Of a DNA stretch of 64,000 nucleotides, positions 1 to 8,073 are shown piece after piece. Both the position numbers and the translations under genes were made by a program. This DNA is from Persicitalea jodogahamensis (GTDB taxonomy: Bacteria > Bacteroidota > Bacteroidia > Cytophagales > Spirosomataceae), in NCBI RefSeq assembly GCF_014651615.1, contig NZ_BMXF01000004.1:124001-188000 (forward strand), read 5' to 3'. The notes under the pieces are model-generated. The model made no database searches. It was not told the origin of the DNA and was given only the letters and a program-made list of their open reading frames with translations. Positions within the stretch are counted from its first letter, which is position 1. Every line of letters begins with the position of its first letter.

Positions 1-1
1 G

Positions 2-505
2 TTGGCGACTTCCTATATTAACAAAGCTGGAAATACTGTGCCTCAAAAGGATATTACCCCGATCACTACCGAGGGCGTATTGATTCGCAAATTCCGCGAC
101 CCGGAGTCGACGACAGGTACCATAGTGAATATACCCATCCTGCGCCTGGCCGATGTTTACCTGATTGCCGCCGAAGCTGAGGCCCGCCTGAATGGAGGAA
201 CCGCAAAGGCTTACGGATATATCAATGTGATCCGTAGCAGGGCCGGGCTGCCTAACCTGGCCGCCGGACTCAGCAAAGATGCATTTATCGACGCCGTGAT
301 CCAGGAGCGCTCCTGGGAGTTCTTTGCCGAGGGAGATCGCTGGTATGATTTGACCCGTACGGATCGGTTCCTTACGGTGATCCCAAAAGCAACCAATTCG
401 GTGTATCCCACTCGCCCGGTGCAGGCTAAAAACAAGTACTTTCCGATTCCTCAGGACGAGGTGAATGCTAACCCGGAATTACAACAAAATCCTGACTGGC
501 AGTAG
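2..505 (+). CDS. RagB/SusD-family outer-membrane lipoprotein, C-terminal part only
   Basis: This is the last 167 residues of a SusD-like glycan-binding lipoprotein. The reading frame is open at the left edge, so the start, signal peptide and lipobox lie outside the window. The helical stretch LRLADVYLIAAEAEARL and the ending FPIPQDEVNANPELQQNPDW are the usual C-terminal signature of the family, which ends in an N-P-x-L-x-Q-N-P-(G/D)-(W/Y) pattern. SusD proteins sit on the cell surface and deliver oligosaccharides to a SusC TonB-dependent channel, which should be encoded just upstream of position 1. The downstream enzymes probably belong to the same polysaccharide utilization locus. The family call is firm; the substrate is unknown. 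Confidence 0.9.
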   Translation: MATSYINKAGNTVPQKDITPITTEGVLIRKFRDPESTTGTIVNIPILRLADVYLIAAEAEARLNGGTAKAYGYINVIRSRAGLPNLAAGLSKDAFIDAVIQERSWEFFAEGDRWYDLTRTDRFLTVIPKATNSVYPTRPVQAKNKYFPIPQDEVNANPELQQNPDWQ

Positions 506-546
506 AACCAGCGGGTTATACGATTTTTCTCATAGGTTAATTTAGT

Positions 547-586
547 AAAGCGGCTCTTGCCGATCAGGGGTCGCTTTCTTGTTTTT
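547..586 (+). terminator. weak candidate terminator after susD
   Basis: An AAAGCG arm (547-552) faces a CGCTTT arm (572-577) across a 19-nt loop and is followed by CTTGTTTTT. The stem is short, so this is only a candidate. The rest of the 506-749 gap shows no gene and no clear Bacteroidota promoter. Confidence 0.3.
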
Positions 587-749
587 CCCAAACTTGAGTT
601 AAATTTATTTCAACATTCAACCGTGTTCTGTGGCTGCTTTTCGCCCTTTTGATCCAAGTACCATCCACCCAGGAGCATTTCCCCTCGCATTAATCCGTGT
701 ACCAGCGTTATTTATACACCTAGCTTCCAAACCCAACACAACCAATCTC

Positions 750-2609
750 ATGAAACGTCTTATCTTTCTATTCCTGCTGTCCAGCCAATTCGCCCTGGCG
801 CAAAAGCCTGCCACGGTTTTCGTCGAAGCCGAAAGTTTCGAGAACAAAGGCGGCTGGTCGATCGACCAGCAGTTTATGGACGTAATGGGCTCTTCTTTCC
901 TGATGGCCCATGGCATGGGCCGCCCGGTGGAAAACGCCAGTACAACCGTCACATTCCCCGAAACAGGTACGTACAAAGTGTACGTCCGCACCCGCAACTG
1001 GTCGGCCCAATGGTCGGACAAGGATGCTGCCGGGCAGTTCCAGTTGCTGGTTAATGACAAACCGCTTGGAAAGACATTCGGCAAAGACAACGAAAAGTGG
1101 AGCTGGTCGGAAGGCGGAACAGTGAAAATCACCCGGAAGGAAAACAAAATTTCCCTAAAAGACCTGACGGGCTTCAATGGCCGCTGCGATGCCATTATTT
1201 TCACCAGCGTCCCCAATTTCAAGCCCATAGAGGATAAGGAAAGACTAACCGAGTACCGAAACGCCTATTTCGGCTTTGACAAGAACCCTAAAAATGCCGG
1301 TACGTTCGATTTTGTGGTTGTGGGTGGCGGCATGGCCGGTACCTGTTCGGCCATCTCGGCCGCCCGGAAAGGCATCAAAGTAGCTTTGATCCAGAATCGT
1401 CCCGTACTGGGAGGCAACAATAGTTCCGAAGTTCGGGTCCACCTGGGTGGACGGATTAATCTGGAACCCTACCCGGCGCTGGGAAACCTCGTCAACGAAA
1501 TAGGCCCTTCGGAGGGCGGTAACGCCCAGCCAAAGGAATATTATGAGGACGATAAGAAGATGGCGGCCGTTCTGGCCGAACCCAACATTTCACTTTTCCT
1601 GAACTACCACGCCAACAAAGTGGAGACCAACGGGAGTAAAATCGAAAAGGTGTACGCCACCAATATCGAAACCGGCGAGAAGGTATACTTTGAGGCACCG
1701 TTATTCGCCGATTGCACGGGTGACGGCACAATTGGTTTTCTGGCAGGAGCCGAGTACATGACGGGTCGCGAAAGCCGCGATGTTTACGGCGAAAAAACGG
1801 CTCCCGAAGTGGCTGACAACCTGACGATGGGTGCTTCGGTCCAATGGTTTTCGGAGAAAAAGGATCATCCCGTTTCCTTCCCCGATATAAAGTGGGGATT
1901 GCCCTGGAACGAGGCAAAGGCTGAGGAAATCACCAAAGGCGACTGGGAATGGGAAACCGGCATGGGACTGGATATGACCCTGGATTTTGAACAAATCCGT
2001 GATTATGGAATGCTGGCGGTCTACTCCAACTGGTCGTACCTGAAAAACCGCGCTGAAAACAAGGAGAAATTTGCTCATGACGCCCTCAAATGGGTGGCTT
2101 ATGTAGCAGGAAAGCGCGAGTCGCGGCGATTGAAAGGCGATTATGTATTGATCGAACAGGACCTGACCGACCAGCGCGTGTACCCCGACGGCACCGCGCC
2201 TACTTCCTGGTCCATCGACCTGCATTATCCTGATCCTGAGAACTCCAAGCTATTCCCCGGCGCGGCGTTCAAGTCCATCGCCAAGCACATCAAGATATAT
2301 CCTTATCCCATTCCGTTCCGCTGCCTGTATTCCAAAAACATCGACAACCTGATGATGGCAGGGCGCGACATCAGCGTATCGCACGTGGCGCTGGGTACCG
2401 TGCGCCTGATGCGCACCACGGGGATGATGGGCGAAGTGCTGGGCATGGCCGCTGCCATTTGTAAGGAGGAAAATACCACGCCTAGGGGGCTGTACCAGAA
2501 CTACTTCCCGAAGCTGGAAGCGATGATGATCGAAGGGGTAGGTGACCCGACTTTACCGAAGGATCAGGATTACAATCTGGGTGGTACTTTAATGGAGGTA
2601 GTTAAATGA
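750..2609 (+). CDS. secreted FAD-dependent oxidoreductase with N-terminal carbohydrate-binding-like domain
   Basis: The 619-aa protein starts at ATG 750, because MKRLIFLFLLSSQFALAQ is a clear Sec signal peptide; the frame stays open upstream to 630 without signal-like sequence. Residues about 20-155 form a beta-rich module (FVEAESFENKGGW at the start) resembling CBM6/35 or golvesin-like domains. The FAD-binding Rossmann motif VVGGGMAGTCSAI lies near residues 190-202, followed by RPVLGGNNSSEVR, typical of the FAD_oxidored (PF12831-type) family. The family is known mainly from sequence; substrates are mostly undefined. Its stop overlaps the next start by 4 nt (ATGA), implying translational coupling. 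Inference: an extracytoplasmic flavoenzyme oxidizing a sugar or glycoside. An exported FAD protein must obtain its cofactor outside the cytosol or fold before export, which is unusual for a Sec substrate. It is related to the cytosolic enzyme at 10144. Confidence 0.85.
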   Translation: MKRLIFLFLLSSQFALAQKPATVFVEAESFENKGGWSIDQQFMDVMGSSFLMAHGMGRPVENASTTVTFPETGTYKVYVRTRNWSAQWSDKDAAGQFQLLVNDKPLGKTFGKDNEKWSWSEGGTVKITRKENKISLKDLTGFNGRCDAIIFTSVPNFKPIEDKERLTEYRNAYFGFDKNPKNAGTFDFVVVGGGMAGTCSAISAARKGIKVALIQNRPVLGGNNSSEVRVHLGGRINLEPYPALGNLVNEIGPSEGGNAQPKEYYEDDKKMAAVLAEPNISLFLNYHANKVETNGSKIEKVYATNIETGEKVYFEAPLFADCTGDGTIGFLAGAEYMTGRESRDVYGEKTAPEVADNLTMGASVQWFSEKKDHPVSFPDIKWGLPWNEAKAEEITKGDWEWETGMGLDMTLDFEQIRDYGMLAVYSNWSYLKNRAENKEKFAHDALKWVAYVAGKRESRRLKGDYVLIEQDLTDQRVYPDGTAPTSWSIDLHYPDPENSKLFPGAAFKSIAKHIKIYPYPIPFRCLYSKNIDNLMMAGRDISVSHVALGTVRLMRTTGMMGEVLGMAAAICKEENTTPRGLYQNYFPKLEAMMIEGVGDPTLPKDQDYNLGGTLMEVVK

Positions 2610-3640
2610 AGTTGATCGTTTCATTTTTGATGGGACTGGCTGGCCTGCTCACGTATTTGGGAAACAGGCCCGGCCCTGCCTTTGAAATTGAAACGAAAAA
2701 CGGGGGTTCATTCGAAGTAGAGGAGGTGCGTTGGGGCGATAAACTGGCGAAGTATTCGGCGAATATCATGGCCCCGGTCTGTGAGGAGGGAATCTGCTAC
2801 AATGTGAATGTCGTCTTCAATTGGAATTTGATTGGCGAGTTTATCGACTACCAGGTGCAGCCCTACGACCCTCTCACCAAGCTGGATCACAAGCCCTTTA
2901 CGCTGGCGGACTACGCCAAACTACAAGGCATCCTGACCAATCACGACCTGATTTTTACAGGCCTTCCGGCGGATGAACTGGTGGTGAAGGCCGAAGAAAC
3001 CGTGGATGGCTACTCCGGAGCGACCATCGAGGCCATCAAAGACGAAGTGATCGATGGGGCGCTGTTTACCTGCTACACCCTTTGGCATATCGCCAATGGG
3101 GCCGTCGTGGACTCGATTCGGCAGCACACGCAGCGGCAGCTCGATAAACCGATGATTGCGAAAATTATCGGCTACAACACCGCTTCGGCCAACTACTACC
3201 TGATTGACCATATGTCGGAGACCCAGTTTGCACAGAACCTGCCGGAGATCATCGGGTTGATCCAAGCGGGGAAGGGGTACTTTCCTAAAAACGCCATCGA
3301 GAAAATCCCCGAAAAACTGTTTGGCCGGCAAGAGATGCAGGATTTTTTGATCCAGAACTACGACTCGCTTTCGTATTACACCCAGGTGGCAGCACTAAGC
3401 AAACTACAAAATGTGCCGTTGCAGAAGGATCTGACCAGCATGCTTCTTACTCAGATTAGTGACAGGAACAGTATTCAAAATCAAAAAATCATTGCGCTCA
3501 TTATCAGGAATAACGATGAGGAGGCCATAAAAAAAATGGTCGATCATTTGATCGAAAAAAAGATCAAACTCTCGGCAGCCAACTACCAGTTGCTCCAGAA
3601 ACATAAAGTAGCCGGGGTTGAAGCTCTGGAAAAAATTTAA
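2606..3640 (+). CDS. exported protein with FMN-binding-type flavinylation motif and helical C-terminal half
   Basis: The 344-aa protein has a hydrophobic N-terminus (residues 3-18), probably an uncleaved anchor or signal. A Cys pair (CEEGIC, residues 59-64) is followed by a conserved-looking segment. Residues 133-141, VDGYSGATI, match the D-x-x-S/T-G-A-T motif in which ApbE attaches FMN to the final Thr (here Thr140) in NqrC, RnfG and PF04205 FMN-binding proteins; this family match is by eye. Residues about 175-344 look all-helical, perhaps HEAT-like. It overlaps the upstream FAD oxidoreductase gene by 4 nt. Inference: a covalent-flavin electron acceptor or shuttle for that enzyme. The alternative is a degenerate FMN-binding fold without flavin. 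No apbE gene is in the window. Confidence 0.55.
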   Translation: MKLIVSFLMGLAGLLTYLGNRPGPAFEIETKNGGSFEVEEVRWGDKLAKYSANIMAPVCEEGICYNVNVVFNWNLIGEFIDYQVQPYDPLTKLDHKPFTLADYAKLQGILTNHDLIFTGLPADELVVKAEETVDGYSGATIEAIKDEVIDGALFTCYTLWHIANGAVVDSIRQHTQRQLDKPMIAKIIGYNTASANYYLIDHMSETQFAQNLPEIIGLIQAGKGYFPKNAIEKIPEKLFGRQEMQDFLIQNYDSLSYYTQVAALSKLQNVPLQKDLTSMLLTQISDRNSIQNQKIIALIIRNNDEEAIKKMVDHLIEKKIKLSAANYQLLQKHKVAGVEALEKI

Positions 3641-3726
3641 AACGAAATACCGCGCGCCGGGGAAGTTTACGTCCTGAAACTACCCAATGGCGATTGATTT
3701 TCAATCCTGCACTATCCAAATAAATA

Positions 3727-6243
3727 ATGATCGATAGACGAGTCTTGTTTTTAGTTTTTCTTTTGGCGATTGGATTTGTACCATTTGCGCTGGCCCAGAA
3801 ATCGGTACAACTGGCGAATGACCACATTCGTATCCATTGGCAAAACTCGGCGCAGGGATGGCGCATTCAGGAAGTCGCCGTCAGGCAGGGGACTAAATGG
3901 ACTAAAAAGACACTTACTCCTTCCGGGGAGTATACTCTGTTGTATTCAACAACCAAGCCCTCTACCAAACCGAGTGAAACTTTTGAAAAATCGACGGGCG
4001 GGGTATTTCCTGAGGAAAACTACCATTACCAGCAGCAGCAGTGGGGGGAAAGTACCAATGCAGCGTCGCTGAATACGGCGGGCACGCCTTATTACTTCTA
4101 CCCGAAAAATGTCGATGCTGTAAGCAAATCCCATCTACGCTTCACCTCCGAAACCGAGGTAGCCACGGTAGTTACGGACTGGAAACTGAATGAAAAGTAC
4201 CCCACCGATATGGTGGTTACCCAAACGCTCACTCCCAAAAAACAGGGGTTCTTTTCACTGGCCAGTCCCAGTTTGGGTACTGTGGATCGGAAAGACATGG
4301 CGTGGGCAACGGTGCCGGGGTACTTTCAGGGAAATTATTTTCAGGAAAATTTTGCCAAAGCCTACGCGTATGGGTACGGAATTCCAGAGCGGCCCGTCGT
4401 GTACCGCGAGCGTTGCGCCAGCACATTGAGTCCTTTGGTCAGTACGAAAGGAGGCGTCACCTTCTCGGTTATTTCTGAGCCGGGGCTGGCGCGCGATCCC
4501 TGGGCCAAAGACCAAAGTACCCAAACGGACTGGCACATCGGGCTGTCACACATGAATCGTAAAGGCGAGCTTTCGCCCACGCTGTACTATCCGGTTTTGG
4601 GGGAACATCTGTCGGAACGGGAAGAGGGAAATGCGCTCAGCTACTCTTTCCGGTACAGCCTCACGGATGGTGACTGGTTTCAGGCGCTGAATCATACCAT
4701 TTATGACATATACCGCTTCAAAGAAGGTCTGGCACTGCGCCAAAGTACCCAATCGCTAACGGATCGCATCGAAAAGATGCACTACTACCTCACTGACCCG
4801 AAAACGTCCTTGTGGAATATTGAGGAATATAAGGGCCGTAAAATCGGGGCACAGTCGTATTTGGGTGGGGTAGTTGGTTCCAACAAGGATGCCATGAAAA
4901 ACTCAGACTATGGCGCTATGTGGATGCTGGCCAACGCGACCAACGATCCTGACCTGACTAAAAACGTGTTGCCCTATGCCCTGAATTTCAAATTGACCCA
5001 GCAGATTGCCGACGGAGATTTCTTCAAAGGAGCCATTGAGGGACAATACTACCTGGCCAAGTCGAAGAAGTTTGTGGAGGAATGGGGCGAGGTGGTGGAG
5101 CCGATTGCGGTCACCTACTACATCATGCTCGACATCGGAAATATGCTGCTCTTTGAACCCGACAATGCCGAGTTGAAAGAACGCTTGCGCCTGGGCGCGG
5201 AAAACCTGCTCAAATGGCAGCAGTCCGACGGAAGTTGGGTAGTGGCTTACGATAAAAAAACGGAGGACGAACTATTCAAAGACATTGCCGACTACCGCCC
5301 TACGTTCTACGGCTTGCTGGTAGCCTACCGTCAACTCAAAGATCCGAAGTACCTGGCCGCTGCCAAAAAAGGAGCAGATTGGTTTGTCGAGAACGGGGTG
5401 AACACCGGAAGTTTTCTGGGCGTATGCGGCGACGCACGCTACGCGCCTGACTTCGCCACTGGGCAGACCGCCCAGGCCTTGCTGGATTTGTACGAAATCA
5501 CCAAAGCAGAAAAGTACAAGGAAGCGGCCATCAAAGCGGCCAAGATTTATACTTCCTCGGTCTACACGCACCCCATCCCTGACCGCCAAACCAAAACGGT
5601 GAAAGGTACCAAAAGGGAGGATTGGGAAATTTCTCAGGCCGGGCTCAGTTTTGAACATGGAGGAATATTTGGGTCGGCCAATCGCCTCGGACCCATTCAG
5701 TTGGCCAGCCATGCCGGGATGTTCATCCGCATGTCGGCTCTGACTGGCGAACCTCTATTCGCCGATATGGCGCGGGCTGCTTCCACTGGACGCGATGCCT
5801 TTGTGGATAGTACCACCAGTGTCGCCTCGTATTATTGGAGTACGATGAACAAAGGCGCCGGGCCATACCCGCACCACGCCTGGTGGCAAATTGGCTGGCT
5901 GACCGACTACCTCATGGCCGAAGCCGAGTACCGTTCTGACGGTCAGGTGAAGTTTCCTCGGGGGTTTGTCACGCCCAAAGTAGGGCCGCACCAGACCTAT
6001 GGCTTCGCGCCGGGTACCATCAACGGGGAAAAAGCCAATCTTCTGATCAATGAAAAATTGGTGAGGGTGGATTCACCGTCGATCGATTACATACTTGCGG
6101 AGGCTGTGGATGGTAAAAAGAAATTCGTAGTACTCTTGAATGATCGCGCGCAGCCCACTGATTTTAACTTGGCAATCGGTCAGAACAGTCCGGTCAAAAA
6201 GAGCCTTCCTGCGTTCGGTATGGAAGTAGTCAGTTTTGAATAA
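3727..6243 (+). CDS. large secreted protein with beta-sandwich and alpha/alpha-toroid-like regions, family not recognised
   Basis: The 838-aa protein has an N-terminal signal peptide (MIDRRVLFLVFLLAIGF, then FALAQ). Residues about 25-330 are beta-rich. About 340-700 is helical with repeats of the six-hairpin glycosidase/lyase kind, for example WQQSDGSWVVAYDKK, GLLVAYRQL and TGQTAQALLDLYEI. A beta domain closes the protein. I do not recognise a defined GH or PL family and cannot name catalytic residues. Bacteroidota loci commonly carry such toroid enzymes for uronic-acid or rhamnose-containing glycans. It lies 86 nt after the flavinylation-motif gene and ahead of the symporter, so it probably belongs to the same carbohydrate operon. 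The function is inferred from fold and context only. Confidence 0.6.
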   Translation: MIDRRVLFLVFLLAIGFVPFALAQKSVQLANDHIRIHWQNSAQGWRIQEVAVRQGTKWTKKTLTPSGEYTLLYSTTKPSTKPSETFEKSTGGVFPEENYHYQQQQWGESTNAASLNTAGTPYYFYPKNVDAVSKSHLRFTSETEVATVVTDWKLNEKYPTDMVVTQTLTPKKQGFFSLASPSLGTVDRKDMAWATVPGYFQGNYFQENFAKAYAYGYGIPERPVVYRERCASTLSPLVSTKGGVTFSVISEPGLARDPWAKDQSTQTDWHIGLSHMNRKGELSPTLYYPVLGEHLSEREEGNALSYSFRYSLTDGDWFQALNHTIYDIYRFKEGLALRQSTQSLTDRIEKMHYYLTDPKTSLWNIEEYKGRKIGAQSYLGGVVGSNKDAMKNSDYGAMWMLANATNDPDLTKNVLPYALNFKLTQQIADGDFFKGAIEGQYYLAKSKKFVEEWGEVVEPIAVTYYIMLDIGNMLLFEPDNAELKERLRLGAENLLKWQQSDGSWVVAYDKKTEDELFKDIADYRPTFYGLLVAYRQLKDPKYLAAAKKGADWFVENGVNTGSFLGVCGDARYAPDFATGQTAQALLDLYEITKAEKYKEAAIKAAKIYTSSVYTHPIPDRQTKTVKGTKREDWEISQAGLSFEHGGIFGSANRLGPIQLASHAGMFIRMSALTGEPLFADMARAASTGRDAFVDSTTSVASYYWSTMNKGAGPYPHHAWWQIGWLTDYLMAEAEYRSDGQVKFPRGFVTPKVGPHQTYGFAPGTINGEKANLLINEKLVRVDSPSIDYILAEAVDGKKKFVVLLNDRAQPTDFNLAIGQNSPVKKSLPAFGMEVVSFE

Positions 6244-6351
6244 AGCAAGGGTACTTTAAAAATCACCTTCACTGCGCACGAATTAGGTAACAATTATAAG
6301 CTGGCTACCGCCAAAAATTAATTCCCTCTGAATAAGCTCGATTTCATCGTC

Positions 6352-8034
6352 ATGGCCGCCTTTGCGGTGTTCCAGTTAGTATTAGGACTAGCTTTTTCCC
6401 GCACGGGTACCGACGCCAAGTCGTTTTTCGCCGCTGGTGAATCCGCGCCCTGGTGGGTGAGCGGTTTGTCGCTTTTCATGAGCTTCCTGTCGGCGGGTAC
6501 TTTCGTGGTATGGGGTTCCATTGCCTATGACCTAGGCTTTGTGGCCATCACGATTCAATTGACCATGTGCATCGGTGGGCTGGTCACCGCCTACTTTCTG
6601 GCTGCCAAGTGGAAGCGCACCCACGCGTTGACGGCCGCAGAGTACATTGGTCGTCGTTTGGGCGTGAAAGTGCAACAAATGTTCACCTACCTCCTGACAC
6701 TGTTTACCCTTTTCACCATTGGAGGAGTGCTCTACCCCGTTGGGAAACTGGTGTACGTGGCCACACCTTTTTCCCTTGAAACCTGCATCATCGCCCTGGG
6801 ATTGATGGTGATACTGTATACCGCGATGGGCGGATTGTGGGCGGTATTGGTCACTGACGTGCTGCAATTCGTCATCCTTTTGGCCGCCGTCCTTATCCTG
6901 GTGCCGCTCGCTCTGGAACATACGGATGGCTTTGGCTCTTTTGTCGAAAAGGTGCCCGCCGATTTTTTCAATGTCTTCAACGGTGATTTTACATTGGGCT
7001 TTACCCTGGCCTTTACGCTGTTTCACATCGTTTTTATTGGGGGCAACTGGGCCTATGTACAGCGGTACACCAGCGTCCGCACGCCGGCCGAGTCCAAAAA
7101 GGTAGCCTACCTTTTTGCGGGACTTTACGCCGTCAGTCCATTTTTGTGGATGCTACCGCCTATGATTTTTCGCTCCATCAATCCCAATCTGTCAGGGTTG
7201 GAATCAGAAGGGGCCTACATTCTCATGGCTCAACTGGTGCTGCCCGCCGGGCTGGTAGGACTAATGCTGGCGGCGATGGTGTCAGCCACCGCCAGTACCG
7301 CCAATACCCTGCTCAACATGCTGGCGGCAGTATTCACCAACGATGTGTATAAAAAGCTGATAAATCCCGAGGCCAGCGAAAAACTACAGGTAGGGGTGGG
7401 GCGAAGCATGACGGTAGTTTTCGGGTTGATTACAATCGGAATTGCCCTGGCCGTACCCTATATCGGCGGACTGGTGAATCTGGTACTGAGCGTGGGTGCT
7501 ATTTCAGGAGGCTCGCTGCTACTGCCTGTACTCTGGACCCTTTTTTCCCCTCGGCAAAACGCGACGTCCATCCTTACAGTCTCTTTATTAAGCTTGACGG
7601 TTAGCCTCTTTTTTAAATTTGGCACTCCCTTGCTGTTCGACTTCACCCTGAGCCGCGCGGCAGAAATGTCGCTGGGCGTTGGCCTGCCGCTTGTGCTGTT
7701 GGCCATTTTCGAGTGGATTGTGTTCAAAGATAAAGCAGAGGATGACCAATACATTGCCTACCAACGATGGTACACCTCTCGAGCCAGCGAAGTACCCCAG
7801 CCAGTCGCTGAAAATTCGACAGGTGCTGTCTCTCAAAACACCTTCGCACTGCGGGCCATAGCGATCAGCTTCGCACTTACGGGGCTGAGTATTGCCGGGT
7901 TAGGGATCAATGGGGGCCGAAATGTTGGATTGATTGTGGGAATAGGCTTGATAATCGTGGCTTTGGGGGCTTGGGTGGGGTGGTCTGCGCGAACCATTCA
8001 CCCTACACTCCACAACCCCGAACGCGAAGATTAA
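6352..8034 (+). CDS. sodium:solute symporter (SSS family)
   Basis: An inner-membrane transporter of about 560 aa with 13-14 hydrophobic segments. The SSS hallmarks are GGLWAVLVTDVLQFVILL in the middle and AAMVSATASTANTLLNML further on, corresponding to the conserved TM5 and TM8 regions. It would import a sugar or organic acid with Na+. The first ATG is 6352, but the family usually begins with a short polar stretch before TM1. Reading upstream in frame gives CTG-AAT-AAG-CTC-GAT-TTC-ATC at 6328, coding for a typical (M)NKLDFIV start, and the next codons upstream meet a stop at 6319. A CTG start at 6328 is therefore plausible, adding 8 residues. It is followed by GH2, which suggests uptake of the product those secreted enzymes release. 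Confidence 0.9.
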   Translation: MAAFAVFQLVLGLAFSRTGTDAKSFFAAGESAPWWVSGLSLFMSFLSAGTFVVWGSIAYDLGFVAITIQLTMCIGGLVTAYFLAAKWKRTHALTAAEYIGRRLGVKVQQMFTYLLTLFTLFTIGGVLYPVGKLVYVATPFSLETCIIALGLMVILYTAMGGLWAVLVTDVLQFVILLAAVLILVPLALEHTDGFGSFVEKVPADFFNVFNGDFTLGFTLAFTLFHIVFIGGNWAYVQRYTSVRTPAESKKVAYLFAGLYAVSPFLWMLPPMIFRSINPNLSGLESEGAYILMAQLVLPAGLVGLMLAAMVSATASTANTLLNMLAAVFTNDVYKKLINPEASEKLQVGVGRSMTVVFGLITIGIALAVPYIGGLVNLVLSVGAISGGSLLLPVLWTLFSPRQNATSILTVSLLSLTVSLFFKFGTPLLFDFTLSRAAEMSLGVGLPLVLLAIFEWIVFKDKAEDDQYIAYQRWYTSRASEVPQPVAENSTGAVSQNTFALRAIAISFALTGLSIAGLGINGGRNVGLIVGIGLIIVALGAWVGWSARTIHPTLHNPERED

Positions 8035-8073
8035 ATCACCTAAAAATTGTCCAATTCAGTACCAGTCAATATA

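Noticed and set aside
630-749. 40-residue upstream extension of the secreted FAD oxidoreductase
   Set aside because: The signal peptide begins at 750; the upstream residues are not signal-like.
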